A stretch of 5,161 nucleotides of DNA from an uncultured Burkholderiaceae bacterium (GCA_937936215.1 CALGWX010000325.1:1-5161); one strand, 5' to 3'; shown: positions 1 through 5,161, counted from the first letter of the stretch. Translations and numbers: made by a program. The notes: a model not told the origin generated them from the letters alone.

Positions 1-621
1 GCCTTCCTCCCGGCGGCCGAGCGCGCCGGGCTGGCGCATGTCATCAGCATGCGCGTGCTGGACTGCGCCTGTGAGCGGCTGCGCCACTGGCGCGGCCGCG
101 GCCACACCGACCTGCGGGTGGCGGTCAACCTCTCGGCACACGATTTCCGCCGCGACGACTTCGCCGGTGCCGTGGCCACCACGCTCGACCGCCACCGCCT
201 GCCGCCGACATCGCTGGAATTGGAGCTTACCGAGCACGAGCAGCTCGACGACGACGGCGCCATCTCGCAGGCGGCCGAACTGGCGCGCCACGGCGTCGTG
301 CTGACGATCGACGACTTCGGCGTCAAGTACTCGTCGCTGCGCTACCTGCACCGGCTGCCGGTGCGGGCGCTGAAGATCGACCGCAGCTTCGTGCGCGACG
401 TCGGCGAGTCGGCGGCGAGCAATTCGATCGTCTCGGCGCTGATCGGCATCACCGGCCGCATGGGGCTGCGGCTGGTGGCCGAGGGGGTCGAGGAAAAGCG
501 GCAGGTCACCGAACTGCGCCGGCTCGGCTGCCACATCATGCAGGGGTTCCTGTTCAGCCCGCCGGTGCCGGCCGAGGACATCGGCGGCTATCTCGATCGC
601 GCCGTCGCGTCGGCCGCCTGA
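1..621 (+). CDS. EAL-domain cyclic-di-GMP phosphodiesterase, C-terminal part (5' end outside window)
   Basis: The reading frame is open from the first base, so the gene starts upstream; about 206 residues remain, ending at TGA 619-621. EAL enzymes hydrolyse cyclic-di-GMP to pGpG and lower this second messenger, which controls motility and biofilm. The sequence opens with FLPAAERAGL, the usual segment shortly after the (missing) EAL signature. The remaining active-site motifs follow in order: NLSAHDF (Asn), LELELTE (Glu), TIDDFG (Asp-Asp), LKIDRSFV (Lys), AEGVE (Glu) and MQGFLFSPP (Gln). All expected metal- and substrate-binding residues of this part are present, so an active domain is likely. 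Loop 6 reads DDFGVKYSS where the family usually has DDFGTGYSS. A GGDEF, PAS or membrane region may lie upstream; that cannot be seen. The ATG at 49 is internal to the domain and is not the start. Confidence 0.93.
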   Translation, partial: AFLPAAERAGLAHVISMRVLDCACERLRHWRGRGHTDLRVAVNLSAHDFRRDDFAGAVATTLDRHRLPPTSLELELTEHEQLDDDGAISQAAELARHGVVLTIDDFGVKYSSLRYLHRLPVRALKIDRSFVRDVGESAASNSIVSALIGITGRMGLRLVAEGVEEKRQVTELRRLGCHIMQGFLFSPPVPAEDIGGYLDRAVASAA

Positions 622-622
622 C

Positions 623-650
623 GGCCGCGCGCGAGGGGCGCTCGCCGGCC
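623..650 (+). terminator. Possible weak hairpin just after the EAL gene
   Basis: A GC-only stem, GCGAG 631-635 with CTCGC 641-645 around a five-base loop, lies directly downstream of the stop codon. It could be extended outward by GGCC at 623-626 and 647-650 across an unpaired bulge. There is no T-run after it, so it is not a canonical intrinsic terminator. It could slow polymerase or protect the mRNA end, or mean nothing in DNA this GC-rich. Confidence 0.2.
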
Positions 651-732
651 ACGAATCCTTCACCGGCTGCGACCCTGAGGTGACGGCCGCGGGGGTAAGG
701 GGCGCGCCGGACGCGGCGCGGTCGACGGGATG

Positions 733-748
733 GCGGCCCGAGGGCCGC
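733..748 (+). other. Perfect GC-rich hairpin upstream of the BNR gene
   Basis: GCGGCC at 733-738 pairs with GGCCGC at 743-748 around the loop CGAG; the first and last loop bases could also pair. It sits about 100 bases before the BNR start, where a 5' leader or promoter would be expected. It has no T-tract and overlaps the third 27-base block. Function is unknown. Confidence 0.25.
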
Positions 749-831
749 GCGCGACGGGCGCGCGCCAAGGGGAGGTCAAGGCGGCGCGGCGGCGCGCCGT
801 GCCCGGGTAAGACTTGAACCAACAACCAGAA

Positions 832-837
832 GAGGAG
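832..837 (+). promoter_or_regulatory. Ribosome binding site of the BNR-repeat gene
   Basis: GAGGAG lies in a short purine-rich patch ten bases before ATG 848. It is the only clear Shine-Dalgarno sequence near this start and supports 848 over other possible starts. I found no convincing -35/-10 pair in the spacer upstream. Confidence 0.75.
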
Positions 838-847
838 AGCACGAGCC

Positions 848-2041
848 ATGGCAACCCGTTCCGCCCCCAAGCCCGTCCGCAAGCTCGGCCGCGCCGGCAA
901 GACCACCGCGGGCGCGTCCGGGCGCCCGCTGCTGCTGGTGGCCACGCGCAAGGGCGCCTGGCTGCTGCACGGCGACGGCGCGCGCCGGCGCTGGCGCCTC
1001 GACGGGCCGCACTTCCTCGGCCACATCATTCATCACCTCGTGCTCGACCCGCGCGACGGCCGCACGCTGCTGGCGGCGGCCAGGACCGGGCATCTCGGGC
1101 CGACGATCTTCCGCTCCACCGACCTCGGGCGCTCGTGGAAAGAGGCCGCGAAGCCGCCGGCCTTCGCCAAGCGCGAGGACGGCAGCGGCCGCACTGTCAG
1201 TCACACCTTCTGGCTCACGCCCGCGTATGACAACGAGCCGAACGTCTGGTACGCCGGCACCTCGCCGCAGGGCCTGTTCCGCTCCGACGATGGCGGCGTG
1301 ACCTGGGCGCCGTTTTCGCACGTCAACGACGACCCGCAGTACCTGAAGTGGTTTGGCACCGCGCAGGACGGCACGCCCGATGGGCCGATGCTGCACTCGA
1401 TCCTCGTCGACCCGCGCGATCCCAGGCACCTGTACTTCGGCCTGTCCGGCGGCGGCGTGCACGAGTCGACCGACGGCGGCGCGAGCTTCCGTCCGCTGAT
1501 CGATGGGCTCGAGGTGGTCGAGGGCTTCCCGAAGGACGACCCGAGCGTGCACGACCCGCACTGCATCCGCATGTGCCCGAGCGACCCCGACCGGCTCTAC
1601 CAGCAGAATCACTGCGGCATCTACCGGCTCGACCGGCCGGCCACGCGCTGGCAACGCATCGGCCGCTCGATGCCGAAGAAGGTGGGCGACATCGGCTTCA
1701 ACATGGTCGTGCACCCGCGCAACGCCGACGTGGCCTGGGTGCTGCCGATGGACGGGCAGACGGTGTGGCCGCGCACCAGCCCCGAGGGCAAGCCGGCCGT
1801 CTACGTCACCCGCAACGGCGGCAAGACATGGCGGCGGCTGGACGGCGGCCTGCCGCGCGAGCAGACCTGGTGGACCGTCAAGCGGCAGGCCATGTGCGCC
1901 GACAATGGCGACCCGGTGGGGCTGTATTTCGGCACCACCAGCGGCGAGCTGTGGGCCAGCCGCGACGAGGGCGCGAACTGGCGCCGCGTCGTGCGCGGAC
2001 TGCCGGAAATCTATGCCGTCGAGGCGGCCGCGCCGCGTTGA
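848..2041 (+). CDS. BNR/Asp-box repeat beta-propeller protein (WD40/YVTN/BNR-like)
   Basis: 397 residues. The sequence shows five Asp-box motifs of the S-x-D-x-G-x-T-W type: STDLGRSW (90-97), SDDGGVTW (146-153), STDGGASF (207-214), TRNGGKTW (321-328) and SRDEGANW (371-378). These mark the blades of a propeller like those of sialidases, sortilins and HCF136-type assembly factors. Residues 1-24 are basic with no hydrophobic core, so there is no signal peptide and the protein is probably cytoplasmic. I see no FRIP motif of true sialidases, so a label such as exo-alpha-sialidase would over-interpret the fold. A His/Cys-containing stretch, HDPHCIRMCPSD near 235-246, could bind a metal or a partner; this is inference. 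The moaD-like gene starts 14 bases after the stop, implying co-transcription and a shared task. The substrate or partner is unknown. Confidence 0.88.
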   Translation: MATRSAPKPVRKLGRAGKTTAGASGRPLLLVATRKGAWLLHGDGARRRWRLDGPHFLGHIIHHLVLDPRDGRTLLAAARTGHLGPTIFRSTDLGRSWKEAAKPPAFAKREDGSGRTVSHTFWLTPAYDNEPNVWYAGTSPQGLFRSDDGGVTWAPFSHVNDDPQYLKWFGTAQDGTPDGPMLHSILVDPRDPRHLYFGLSGGGVHESTDGGASFRPLIDGLEVVEGFPKDDPSVHDPHCIRMCPSDPDRLYQQNHCGIYRLDRPATRWQRIGRSMPKKVGDIGFNMVVHPRNADVAWVLPMDGQTVWPRTSPEGKPAVYVTRNGGKTWRRLDGGLPREQTWWTVKRQAMCADNGDPVGLYFGTTSGELWASRDEGANWRRVVRGLPEIYAVEAAAPR

Positions 2042-2055
2042 CGGCAGGCGCAGCG

Positions 2056-2316
2056 ATGAAGGTGCTGATTCCGAGCCCCTTGCGCTCCTACACCGGCAAC
2101 CGGAGTTGGGTGCAGGCGCGGGGCGCGACGCTCGGCGCCGTGCTCGACGATCTCGAAGGCCAGTTTCCCGGCATCCGCTTCCGGATGATCAACGAGCAGG
2201 AAAAAATGCGCCCGCACATCCGCTTCTTCGTCAACGGCGCGCAGACCTTCGACCTGCGCCAGCCCCTTGGCGACCGCGACGAGCTGACGATCGTGCAGGC
2301 GCTCAGCGGCGGCTGA
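2056..2316 (+). CDS. MoaD/ThiS-family beta-grasp sulfur-carrier-like protein
   Basis: 86 residues, a usual size for MoaD/ThiS proteins. The start MKVLIPSPLRSYTG is the first beta strand of the fold, the middle carries HIRFFVNG, and the protein ends QALSGG. In this family the C-terminal Gly-Gly is adenylated by an E1-like enzyme (MoeB, ThiF) and then carries sulfur as a thiocarboxylate for molybdopterin, thiamin or tRNA thiolation, or is joined to proteins as in SAMP/TtuB systems. The diglycine is intact, so activation is plausible. No MoaE, MoeB or ThiF is in the window. A role in molybdenum cofactor synthesis is therefore not supported by context, and I give no gene symbol. Only a weak GGCAGG-like sequence precedes the ATG, so translational coupling to the BNR gene 14 bases upstream is likely. 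Confidence 0.88.
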   Translation: MKVLIPSPLRSYTGNRSWVQARGATLGAVLDDLEGQFPGIRFRMINEQEKMRPHIRFFVNGAQTFDLRQPLGDRDELTIVQALSGG

Positions 2317-2318
2317 GC
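2301..2318 (+). other. Perfect hairpin across the moaD-like stop codon
   Basis: GCTCAGC at 2301-2307 is the exact reverse complement of GCTGAGC at 2312-2318, with loop GGCG. The hairpin contains the last codons and the TGA. No T-run follows, so it is not a classical intrinsic terminator. It may stabilise the 3' end of the two-gene mRNA or act in factor-dependent termination. Confidence 0.35.
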
Positions 2319-2406
2319 CGCGGCGTCGTGACGATCGTGCGGGCTGCGCTCGCGTGGCGCCGATCCGCCAACGCCGTCGCCGCCAGCCGGTCGCTGCTCG
2401 CTGCGC

Positions 2407-2684
2407 ACGCCGGCGCGCCACCCACGACGTCGCTCGCTCGAGTCGATCGCGCTCCGCATGGGGGACGTCGCGCCCCAGCCCGAAGGTGTCGCCCGGGCGC
2501 AGTTGGCGAGTCTCGACGCCGACGGTCAGCCACATCCGCCCGCGCACGACGAGTGCCCTGACGGCAAACGGGTGCTTGTGCGTCTCGAGCGTCGCCCGCG
2601 GATCCCGGTGGCGCTCGGTCAGTTCGTCGAAACCCTGCGCGCGCGCGCCTGCGCCGCGAAGCGGCGGAAGCCCATCCCGATCAT
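2407..2684 (-). pseudogene. Small cupin-domain protein gene, frameshifted and without its stop
   Basis: On the minus strand, ATG 2684 follows a good ribosome binding site (GAGG 2693-2690, five-base gap) and begins MIGMGFRRFAAQARAR, then leaves frame and stops soon after. From about 2640 another frame continues QGFDELTERH, then a clear cupin: THKHPFAVRALVV (motif 1, His-x-His), GRMWLTVG, RPGDTFGL and VPHAER (motif 2, third His), ending WVARR near 2410. Removing one GC unit from the (GC)6 tract at 2637-2648 joins the halves as AAQARAQGFDEL, which is what small cupins of this type look like. After WVARR no stop comes in this frame until 2011, inside the moaD-like gene, so the normal end also seems lost. 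Third positions are G/C-rich in both halves, so the damage is recent or is a sequencing error. Such cupins are about 100 residues and often bind a metal; the specific role is unknown. It converges on the moaD-like gene. Confidence 0.62.
2637..2648. repeat. (GC)6 dinucleotide tract at the cupin frameshift
   Basis: Six tandem GC units lie exactly where the cupin reading frame breaks. One unit fewer restores a continuous protein. Dinucleotide tracts are prone to replication slippage and to sequencing error, so this is the likely cause of the frameshift. Confidence 0.75.
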
Positions 2685-2727
2685 CTGCACCTCGGCCTGT
2701 CGAGGCGATCGCCGGCTGCCGCGCCCG

Positions 2728-2736
2728 TGCTAGCTT
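2728..2736 (+). promoter_or_regulatory. Possible extended -10 element for a leaderless esterase mRNA
   Basis: TG at 2728-2729, one base, then TAGCTT at 2731-2736 resembles an extended -10 box. Transcription starting about seven bases downstream would begin at or next to the A of ATG 2743. No Shine-Dalgarno sequence precedes that ATG, which fits leaderless translation. No good -35 hexamer is visible near 2708-2713, so the call is weak. Confidence 0.3.
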
Positions 2737-2742
2737 GACCGC

Positions 2743-3729
2743 ATGTTCCGCCGCTTAGCCGACCTCCTGCTGCGGCTGCGCACCTGGCTGGCGGTACGGC
2801 TGGGGCTGTGGCGCGGCCAGTGGCGCCGCGGGCGGGTGTCGGTCAGCGGCGCGCATTGGCTCCCCGGCCCCTTCGGCGTGCACACGTGGCGCTACGGGCT
2901 GTACTCGCCGGCCGGCCTGGGCGACGACGAGGCGGCGCCGTTGCTGCTGGTGCTGCACGGCTGCCGACAGCGTGCGCTCGGCTTCGCCTTCGCCGCTGGG
3001 CTGACGCGAGTTGCCGACCGCGCCCGGCTGCGCCTGCTGTGCCCGCAGCAGCGGCGGCTGGCCAATCCGTGGCGCTGCTGGAACTGGTTCACGCCGGCGG
3101 CGCAGCGCGGCGAGGGCGAGTTGCGGCTCGTGCGGGCGCTGCTCGACGAGGTGGCCGCCCGCGTGCGCGTGCAGGGCGTGGCGGCCGTCGGGCTGTCAGC
3201 CGGCGGCGGGCTGGCGGCGCTGCTGGCGTTCCACCTGGCCGACCGCTTCCGCGCGGTGGTGGTGGTCGCGGCGCCGCCCCTGCTGGGTGGCCACAACCTG
3301 CAGGACCCGCGCGACGTGATGAAGCACGGCCTGCGGCTGCCGCCGGTCACCGCGCTGCCGGTCGCGCAGCGCGCCTGCGCGCCGCTGGCGATCGTCCACG
3401 GCACCGCCGACGAGGTCGTGAATCCGGGCTGCGCCGAGCAGCTGCAGGCGCAGGCCATCGCTTCGCTGAAGCGCGAGCGGCTCGAGGTCGAAGCCGAGCA
3501 GCGCACGCCCGCGGACGGCACGTCGGTGACCGACTACCGCAGCGCTGGCCTGCTGCGCCTGCGACGGATCGAAGTGGCGGGCCTCGGCCACCAGTGGAGC
3601 GGCGGCCCCGGCGGGCATCCGTACTGCGTGCCGGGCGGCGCACCGCTCGCGGAGCTCTGTGCCCAGTTCCTCCGCGATGCCGGACTGGTGGCCGGGCGCG
3701 CTGCCGGCGAAGACCCTCAGGCCGGATAG
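2743..3729 (+). CDS. PHB depolymerase / LpqC-family alpha/beta-hydrolase esterase
   Basis: 328 residues. The fold and family are shown by LLLVLHGC (67-74, oxyanion region), the family segment LLCPQQRRLANPWRCWNWF (98-116) and the nucleophile elbow GLSAG with Ser152. The other triad members are Asp223 in HGTADEVVNP and His283 in GLGHQWSGG, so the triad is complete. Members hydrolyse ester bonds of polyhydroxybutyrate or of feruloyl and acetyl esters; the substrate cannot be read from the sequence. Residues 1-33 are amphipathic and arginine-rich rather than a clean signal peptide, so an intracellular, membrane- or granule-associated enzyme is more likely than a secreted one; this is inference. 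An in-frame TAG at 2731-2733 lies 12 bases upstream, and ATG 2743 is the first start after it; no ribosome binding site is seen. The 3' end overlaps the convergent otnC by 13 bases. Confidence 0.88.
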   Translation: MFRRLADLLLRLRTWLAVRLGLWRGQWRRGRVSVSGAHWLPGPFGVHTWRYGLYSPAGLGDDEAAPLLLVLHGCRQRALGFAFAAGLTRVADRARLRLLCPQQRRLANPWRCWNWFTPAAQRGEGELRLVRALLDEVAARVRVQGVAAVGLSAGGGLAALLAFHLADRFRAVVVVAAPPLLGGHNLQDPRDVMKHGLRLPPVTALPVAQRACAPLAIVHGTADEVVNPGCAEQLQAQAIASLKRERLEVEAEQRTPADGTSVTDYRSAGLLRLRRIEVAGLGHQWSGGPGGHPYCVPGGAPLAELCAQFLRDAGLVAGRAAGEDPQAG

Positions 3730-4349
3730 CGCCGGCGCAGCTCGGCGACCTGTTCCTCGGTCAGGGTTCGCGTCCGCTCGTGCCGCAGCAGCAGGTACAG
3801 GCGGGCCGTCGCCTCCAGTTCCTCGACCGCGTCGGCCGCCGCTGCAAGCGTTGTCCCGGCGACCACCGGGCCGTGGTTGGCGAGCAGCAGCGCATGGTGC
3901 CTGCCGGCGAAGCCGCGCACGGCCTCGGCCAGCCGTGCGTCGCCCGGCGGGAAGTAAGGCACCAGCGGCAGGCGGCCGACGCGCATGACGTAGTAGGCCG
4001 TCAGCGGCGGCAGCACGTCGTCGGCGTCCACGTCGGCGAGTACCGAGACCGCCACCGAATGCACCGAATGCAGGTGCACGACGGCGGCGAAGCGCGGCTG
4101 CTGCTCGTACATCGCGCGGTGCAGGAAGGCCTCCTTGGTCGGCGCATCGCCAGCGACATGGCGGCCACTGGCGTCGAGCCTTGCCAGCCGCGCCGGATCG
4201 AGGTCGCCGAAGCTCGACCCGGTGGGCGTCATCAGCCAGCCGCCATCGATGCGCACGCTGATGTTGCCGGTCGAGCCGTGCGTCAGCCCGCGCTCGTACA
4301 TCGAACGGGCAATGCGGACGATCGATTCGCGCGCGGCCGTCTCGTTCAT
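3717..4349 (-). CDS. otnC: 3-oxo-tetronate 4-phosphate decarboxylase (class II aldolase family)
   Basis: 210 residues from ATG 4349. OtnC decarboxylates 3-oxo-tetronate 4-phosphate to dihydroxyacetone phosphate and CO2, the last step of L-threonate/D-erythronate breakdown. Class II aldolase/adducin features are visible: GSTGNI (25-30, phosphate binding), PTKEAFLHRA with the probable catalytic Glu73, the zinc ligands His92 and His94 in VVHLHS, and His159 in LLANHGPVVAG. The start MNETAARESIVRIARSMYERGL matches usual family N-termini. A longer reading from ATG 4415 would add 22 Arg/Ser/Pro-rich residues lying inside otnK and is rejected. The ATG is 19 bases after the otnK stop, with a weak GAGCGGG before it, so the two are one operon. 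The assignment rests on the family plus the otnK neighbour; related aldolases act on fuculose or ribulose phosphates. Confidence 0.88.
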   Translation of the reverse strand: MNETAARESIVRIARSMYERGLTHGSTGNISVRIDGGWLMTPTGSSFGDLDPARLARLDASGRHVAGDAPTKEAFLHRAMYEQQPRFAAVVHLHSVHSVAVSVLADVDADDVLPPLTAYYVMRVGRLPLVPYFPPGDARLAEAVRGFAGRHHALLLANHGPVVAGTTLAAAADAVEELEATARLYLLLRHERTRTLTEEQVAELRRRYPA

Positions 4350-4368
4350 CGGCCCGCTCGGCGAAGTC

Positions 4369-5161
4369 TCATGGCGCGACCTCGAAGGCGCGGCTGAAGA
4401 AGTCTGGTCCGCCAAAGTGGCCGGATTTCAGCGCCAGGGCATAGGGCTTGCCGTCGGCAGCGCGCGTCCACGGCACGCCCGGGGCGATCTCCGGGCCGAT
4501 GGCCAGTGCCCGCACGCCAAGCGCCTCGGTGACGGCGCCGGAGGTCTCCCCGCCGGCGACGACGAAGCGGCGCACGCCGGCCTCGGCGAGGCCGACCGCG
4601 ATCGAGCGCAGCGCGTGCTCGACGAGCTGCGCGGCGCGCTCGCGCCCGAGCGCGGCCTGCGCGGCGGCGACCCGCTCCGGGGCCGCCGAGGCATAGATCA
4701 GCACCGGCTGCTCGCCGAGCCGCGCCTTCGCCCACGCCAGCGCCGAGGCGCCCGCGGCCGCCTCGGCGGCGAGCGCGAGCGGGTCGAGTTGCAGGCTCGG
4801 CAGGGTGTCCTTCACGTACTCGATCTGCGCCAGCGTGGCGGCCGAACAGCTGCCGGCAAGGATCGCCGCCGGTCCGCGCGGCCAGTCGATCGGCTTGCCG
4901 CTGCCGCTGTCCGCCTGCGAGCGCAGCGCGCTCGCGAGGCCCGCCGCCAGCCCCGAGCCGCCCGTGGCCAGCCACCCCGGCGCCAGCGACGCGCCGAGTA
5001 GCGCGAGTTCGCCGTCGTCGATCGCGTCGGCGATCACGTGGCGGCAGCCGGCGGCGGCCAGCTCGGCGAGCTTGGCCTCGACCGCCGTCGCGCCGCGCGC
5101 GATCACCGTGTGCGCGAGCAGGCCGACGCGGCGGCGGGTCTGCGCGGCGAGCACGCGCACC
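4369..5161 (-). CDS. otnK: 3-oxo-tetronate kinase, C-terminal part (5' end outside window)
   Basis: About 264 residues are present, roughly the last 60% of a family usually near 420. The frame is open to the window edge; the GTG at 5160 is an internal Val codon, not a start. OtnK (four-carbon acid sugar kinase family, formerly DUF1537) phosphorylates 3-oxo-tetronate with ATP. Counting from 5160, it shows RRRVGLLAHTVIARG (9-23), TGGSGLA (66-72), ILAGSCSAAT (100-109), GGETSGAVTEALGVRAL (203-219), IGPEIAPGVPW (221-231) and SGHFGGPDFF (246-255); these form the nucleotide-binding C-terminal domain. The last motif has His where SGNFG is more usual. otnC follows 19 bases later on the same strand and takes the product of this kinase. 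The dehydrogenase and isomerase of the pathway would be expected upstream, beyond the window, because nothing follows otnC on this strand within the window. Confidence 0.9.
   Translation of the reverse strand, partial: VRVLAAQTRRRVGLLAHTVIARGATAVEAKLAELAAAGCRHVIADAIDDGELALLGASLAPGWLATGGSGLAAGLASALRSQADSGSGKPIDWPRGPAAILAGSCSAATLAQIEYVKDTLPSLQLDPLALAAEAAAGASALAWAKARLGEQPVLIYASAAPERVAAAQAALGRERAAQLVEHALRSIAVGLAEAGVRRFVVAGGETSGAVTEALGVRALAIGPEIAPGVPWTRAADGKPYALALKSGHFGGPDFFSRAFEVAP

Larger units (their letters stand above)
620..766. repeat. Three degenerate 27-base direct repeats in the EAL-BNR spacer
   Basis: Three equal-length, gap-free similar blocks lie at 620-646, 682-708 and 740-766, spaced 62 and 58 bases apart. 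Each begins GA(C/G)GGCCGCG and ends in GCC. By my count the first and third match at 24 of 27 positions, and the first and second at 20 of 27. The first block includes the last two bases of the EAL stop codon. In DNA this GC-rich some similarity arises by chance, so repeat status is tentative. No open frame with a family I recognise lies in the spacer. Confidence 0.35.

Noticed and set aside
701..798. Two GGCGCGCC palindromes (701-708 and 791-798) as possible operator sites
   Set aside because: Such all-GC palindromes are expected by chance in a spacer this GC-rich, and they have no consistent spacing to a promoter element.
808..819. TAAGAC / TTGAAC near the BNR gene as promoter boxes
   Set aside because: Neither has a matching partner hexamer at 16-18 bases; the relatively AT-rich patch is better explained by the ribosome binding region.
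776..1714. Long open frame of 312 codons antisense to the BNR gene
   Set aside because: It is an artefact of very high GC content: composition is Arg/Ala/Val-rich without a recognisable motif, and the opposite strand encodes a clear protein family.
1348..2561. Overlapping + strand frames of 322 and 352 codons across the BNR and moaD genes
   Set aside because: The first merges into the true moaD frame only at its end; the rest is Arg/Ala/Pro-rich out-of-frame translation. No BNR-MoaD fusion protein is supported, since the BNR gene stops at 2041 in its own frame.
2735..2740. TTGACC as a -35 box
   Set aside because: It lies directly before the esterase ATG and no -10 element is found at the proper distance downstream (about 2758-2763 reads GCCGAC).
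2808..4397. Open frame of 529 codons on + across the esterase and antisense to otnC
   Set aside because: It is very Arg/Ala-rich, with no motif, and overlaps two well-supported genes in other frames.
4350..4415. Upstream ATG at 4415 as the otnC start
   Set aside because: It would add 22 low-complexity residues overlapping the end of otnK; the family N-terminus matches the ATG at 4349.
4135..5001. 288-codon + strand frame antisense to otnK and otnC
   Set aside because: Its composition is that of a GC-rich shadow; both minus-strand genes have complete family motifs.

Overview
The window is very GC-rich with strong third-position G/C bias. Its gene families point to a high-GC betaproteobacterium, probably Burkholderiales or Rhodocyclales; this is an inference from codon usage and gene content, because there is no rRNA or other phylogenetic marker here. 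It is a compact chromosomal stretch of mixed housekeeping and accessory genes. I see no tRNA, rRNA, CRISPR array, insertion sequence or phage gene.

Layout from left to right: (1) the 3' end of a cyclic-di-GMP phosphodiesterase (EAL domain) gene on +, cut by the window edge; (2) a 226-base spacer holding three degenerate 27-base repeats and GC-rich hairpins; (3) a two-gene + strand unit made of a cytoplasmic BNR/Asp-box beta-propeller protein and, 14 bases later, a small MoaD/ThiS-like beta-grasp protein ending in Gly-Gly; (4) on -, a small cupin gene that looks broken, with a frameshift at a (GC)6 tract and no stop after the domain; (5) on +, a PHB-depolymerase/LpqC-family esterase gene with an intact Ser-Asp-His triad and no visible ribosome binding site; (6) on -, overlapping the esterase tail by 13 bases, otnC and the 3' part of otnK, the decarboxylase and kinase of tetronate (L-threonate/D-erythronate) catabolism.

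How the genes work together: OtnK phosphorylates 3-oxo-tetronate and OtnC decarboxylates the product to dihydroxyacetone phosphate, so these two are consecutive steps. The propeller and MoaD-like genes look co-transcribed and may act together. The sulfur-carrier or ubiquitin-like fold, the diglycine tail and the absence of MoaE or an E1 enzyme nearby make this pair the most interesting uncharacterised element here. The EAL protein, cupin and esterase show no evident functional link to their neighbours.
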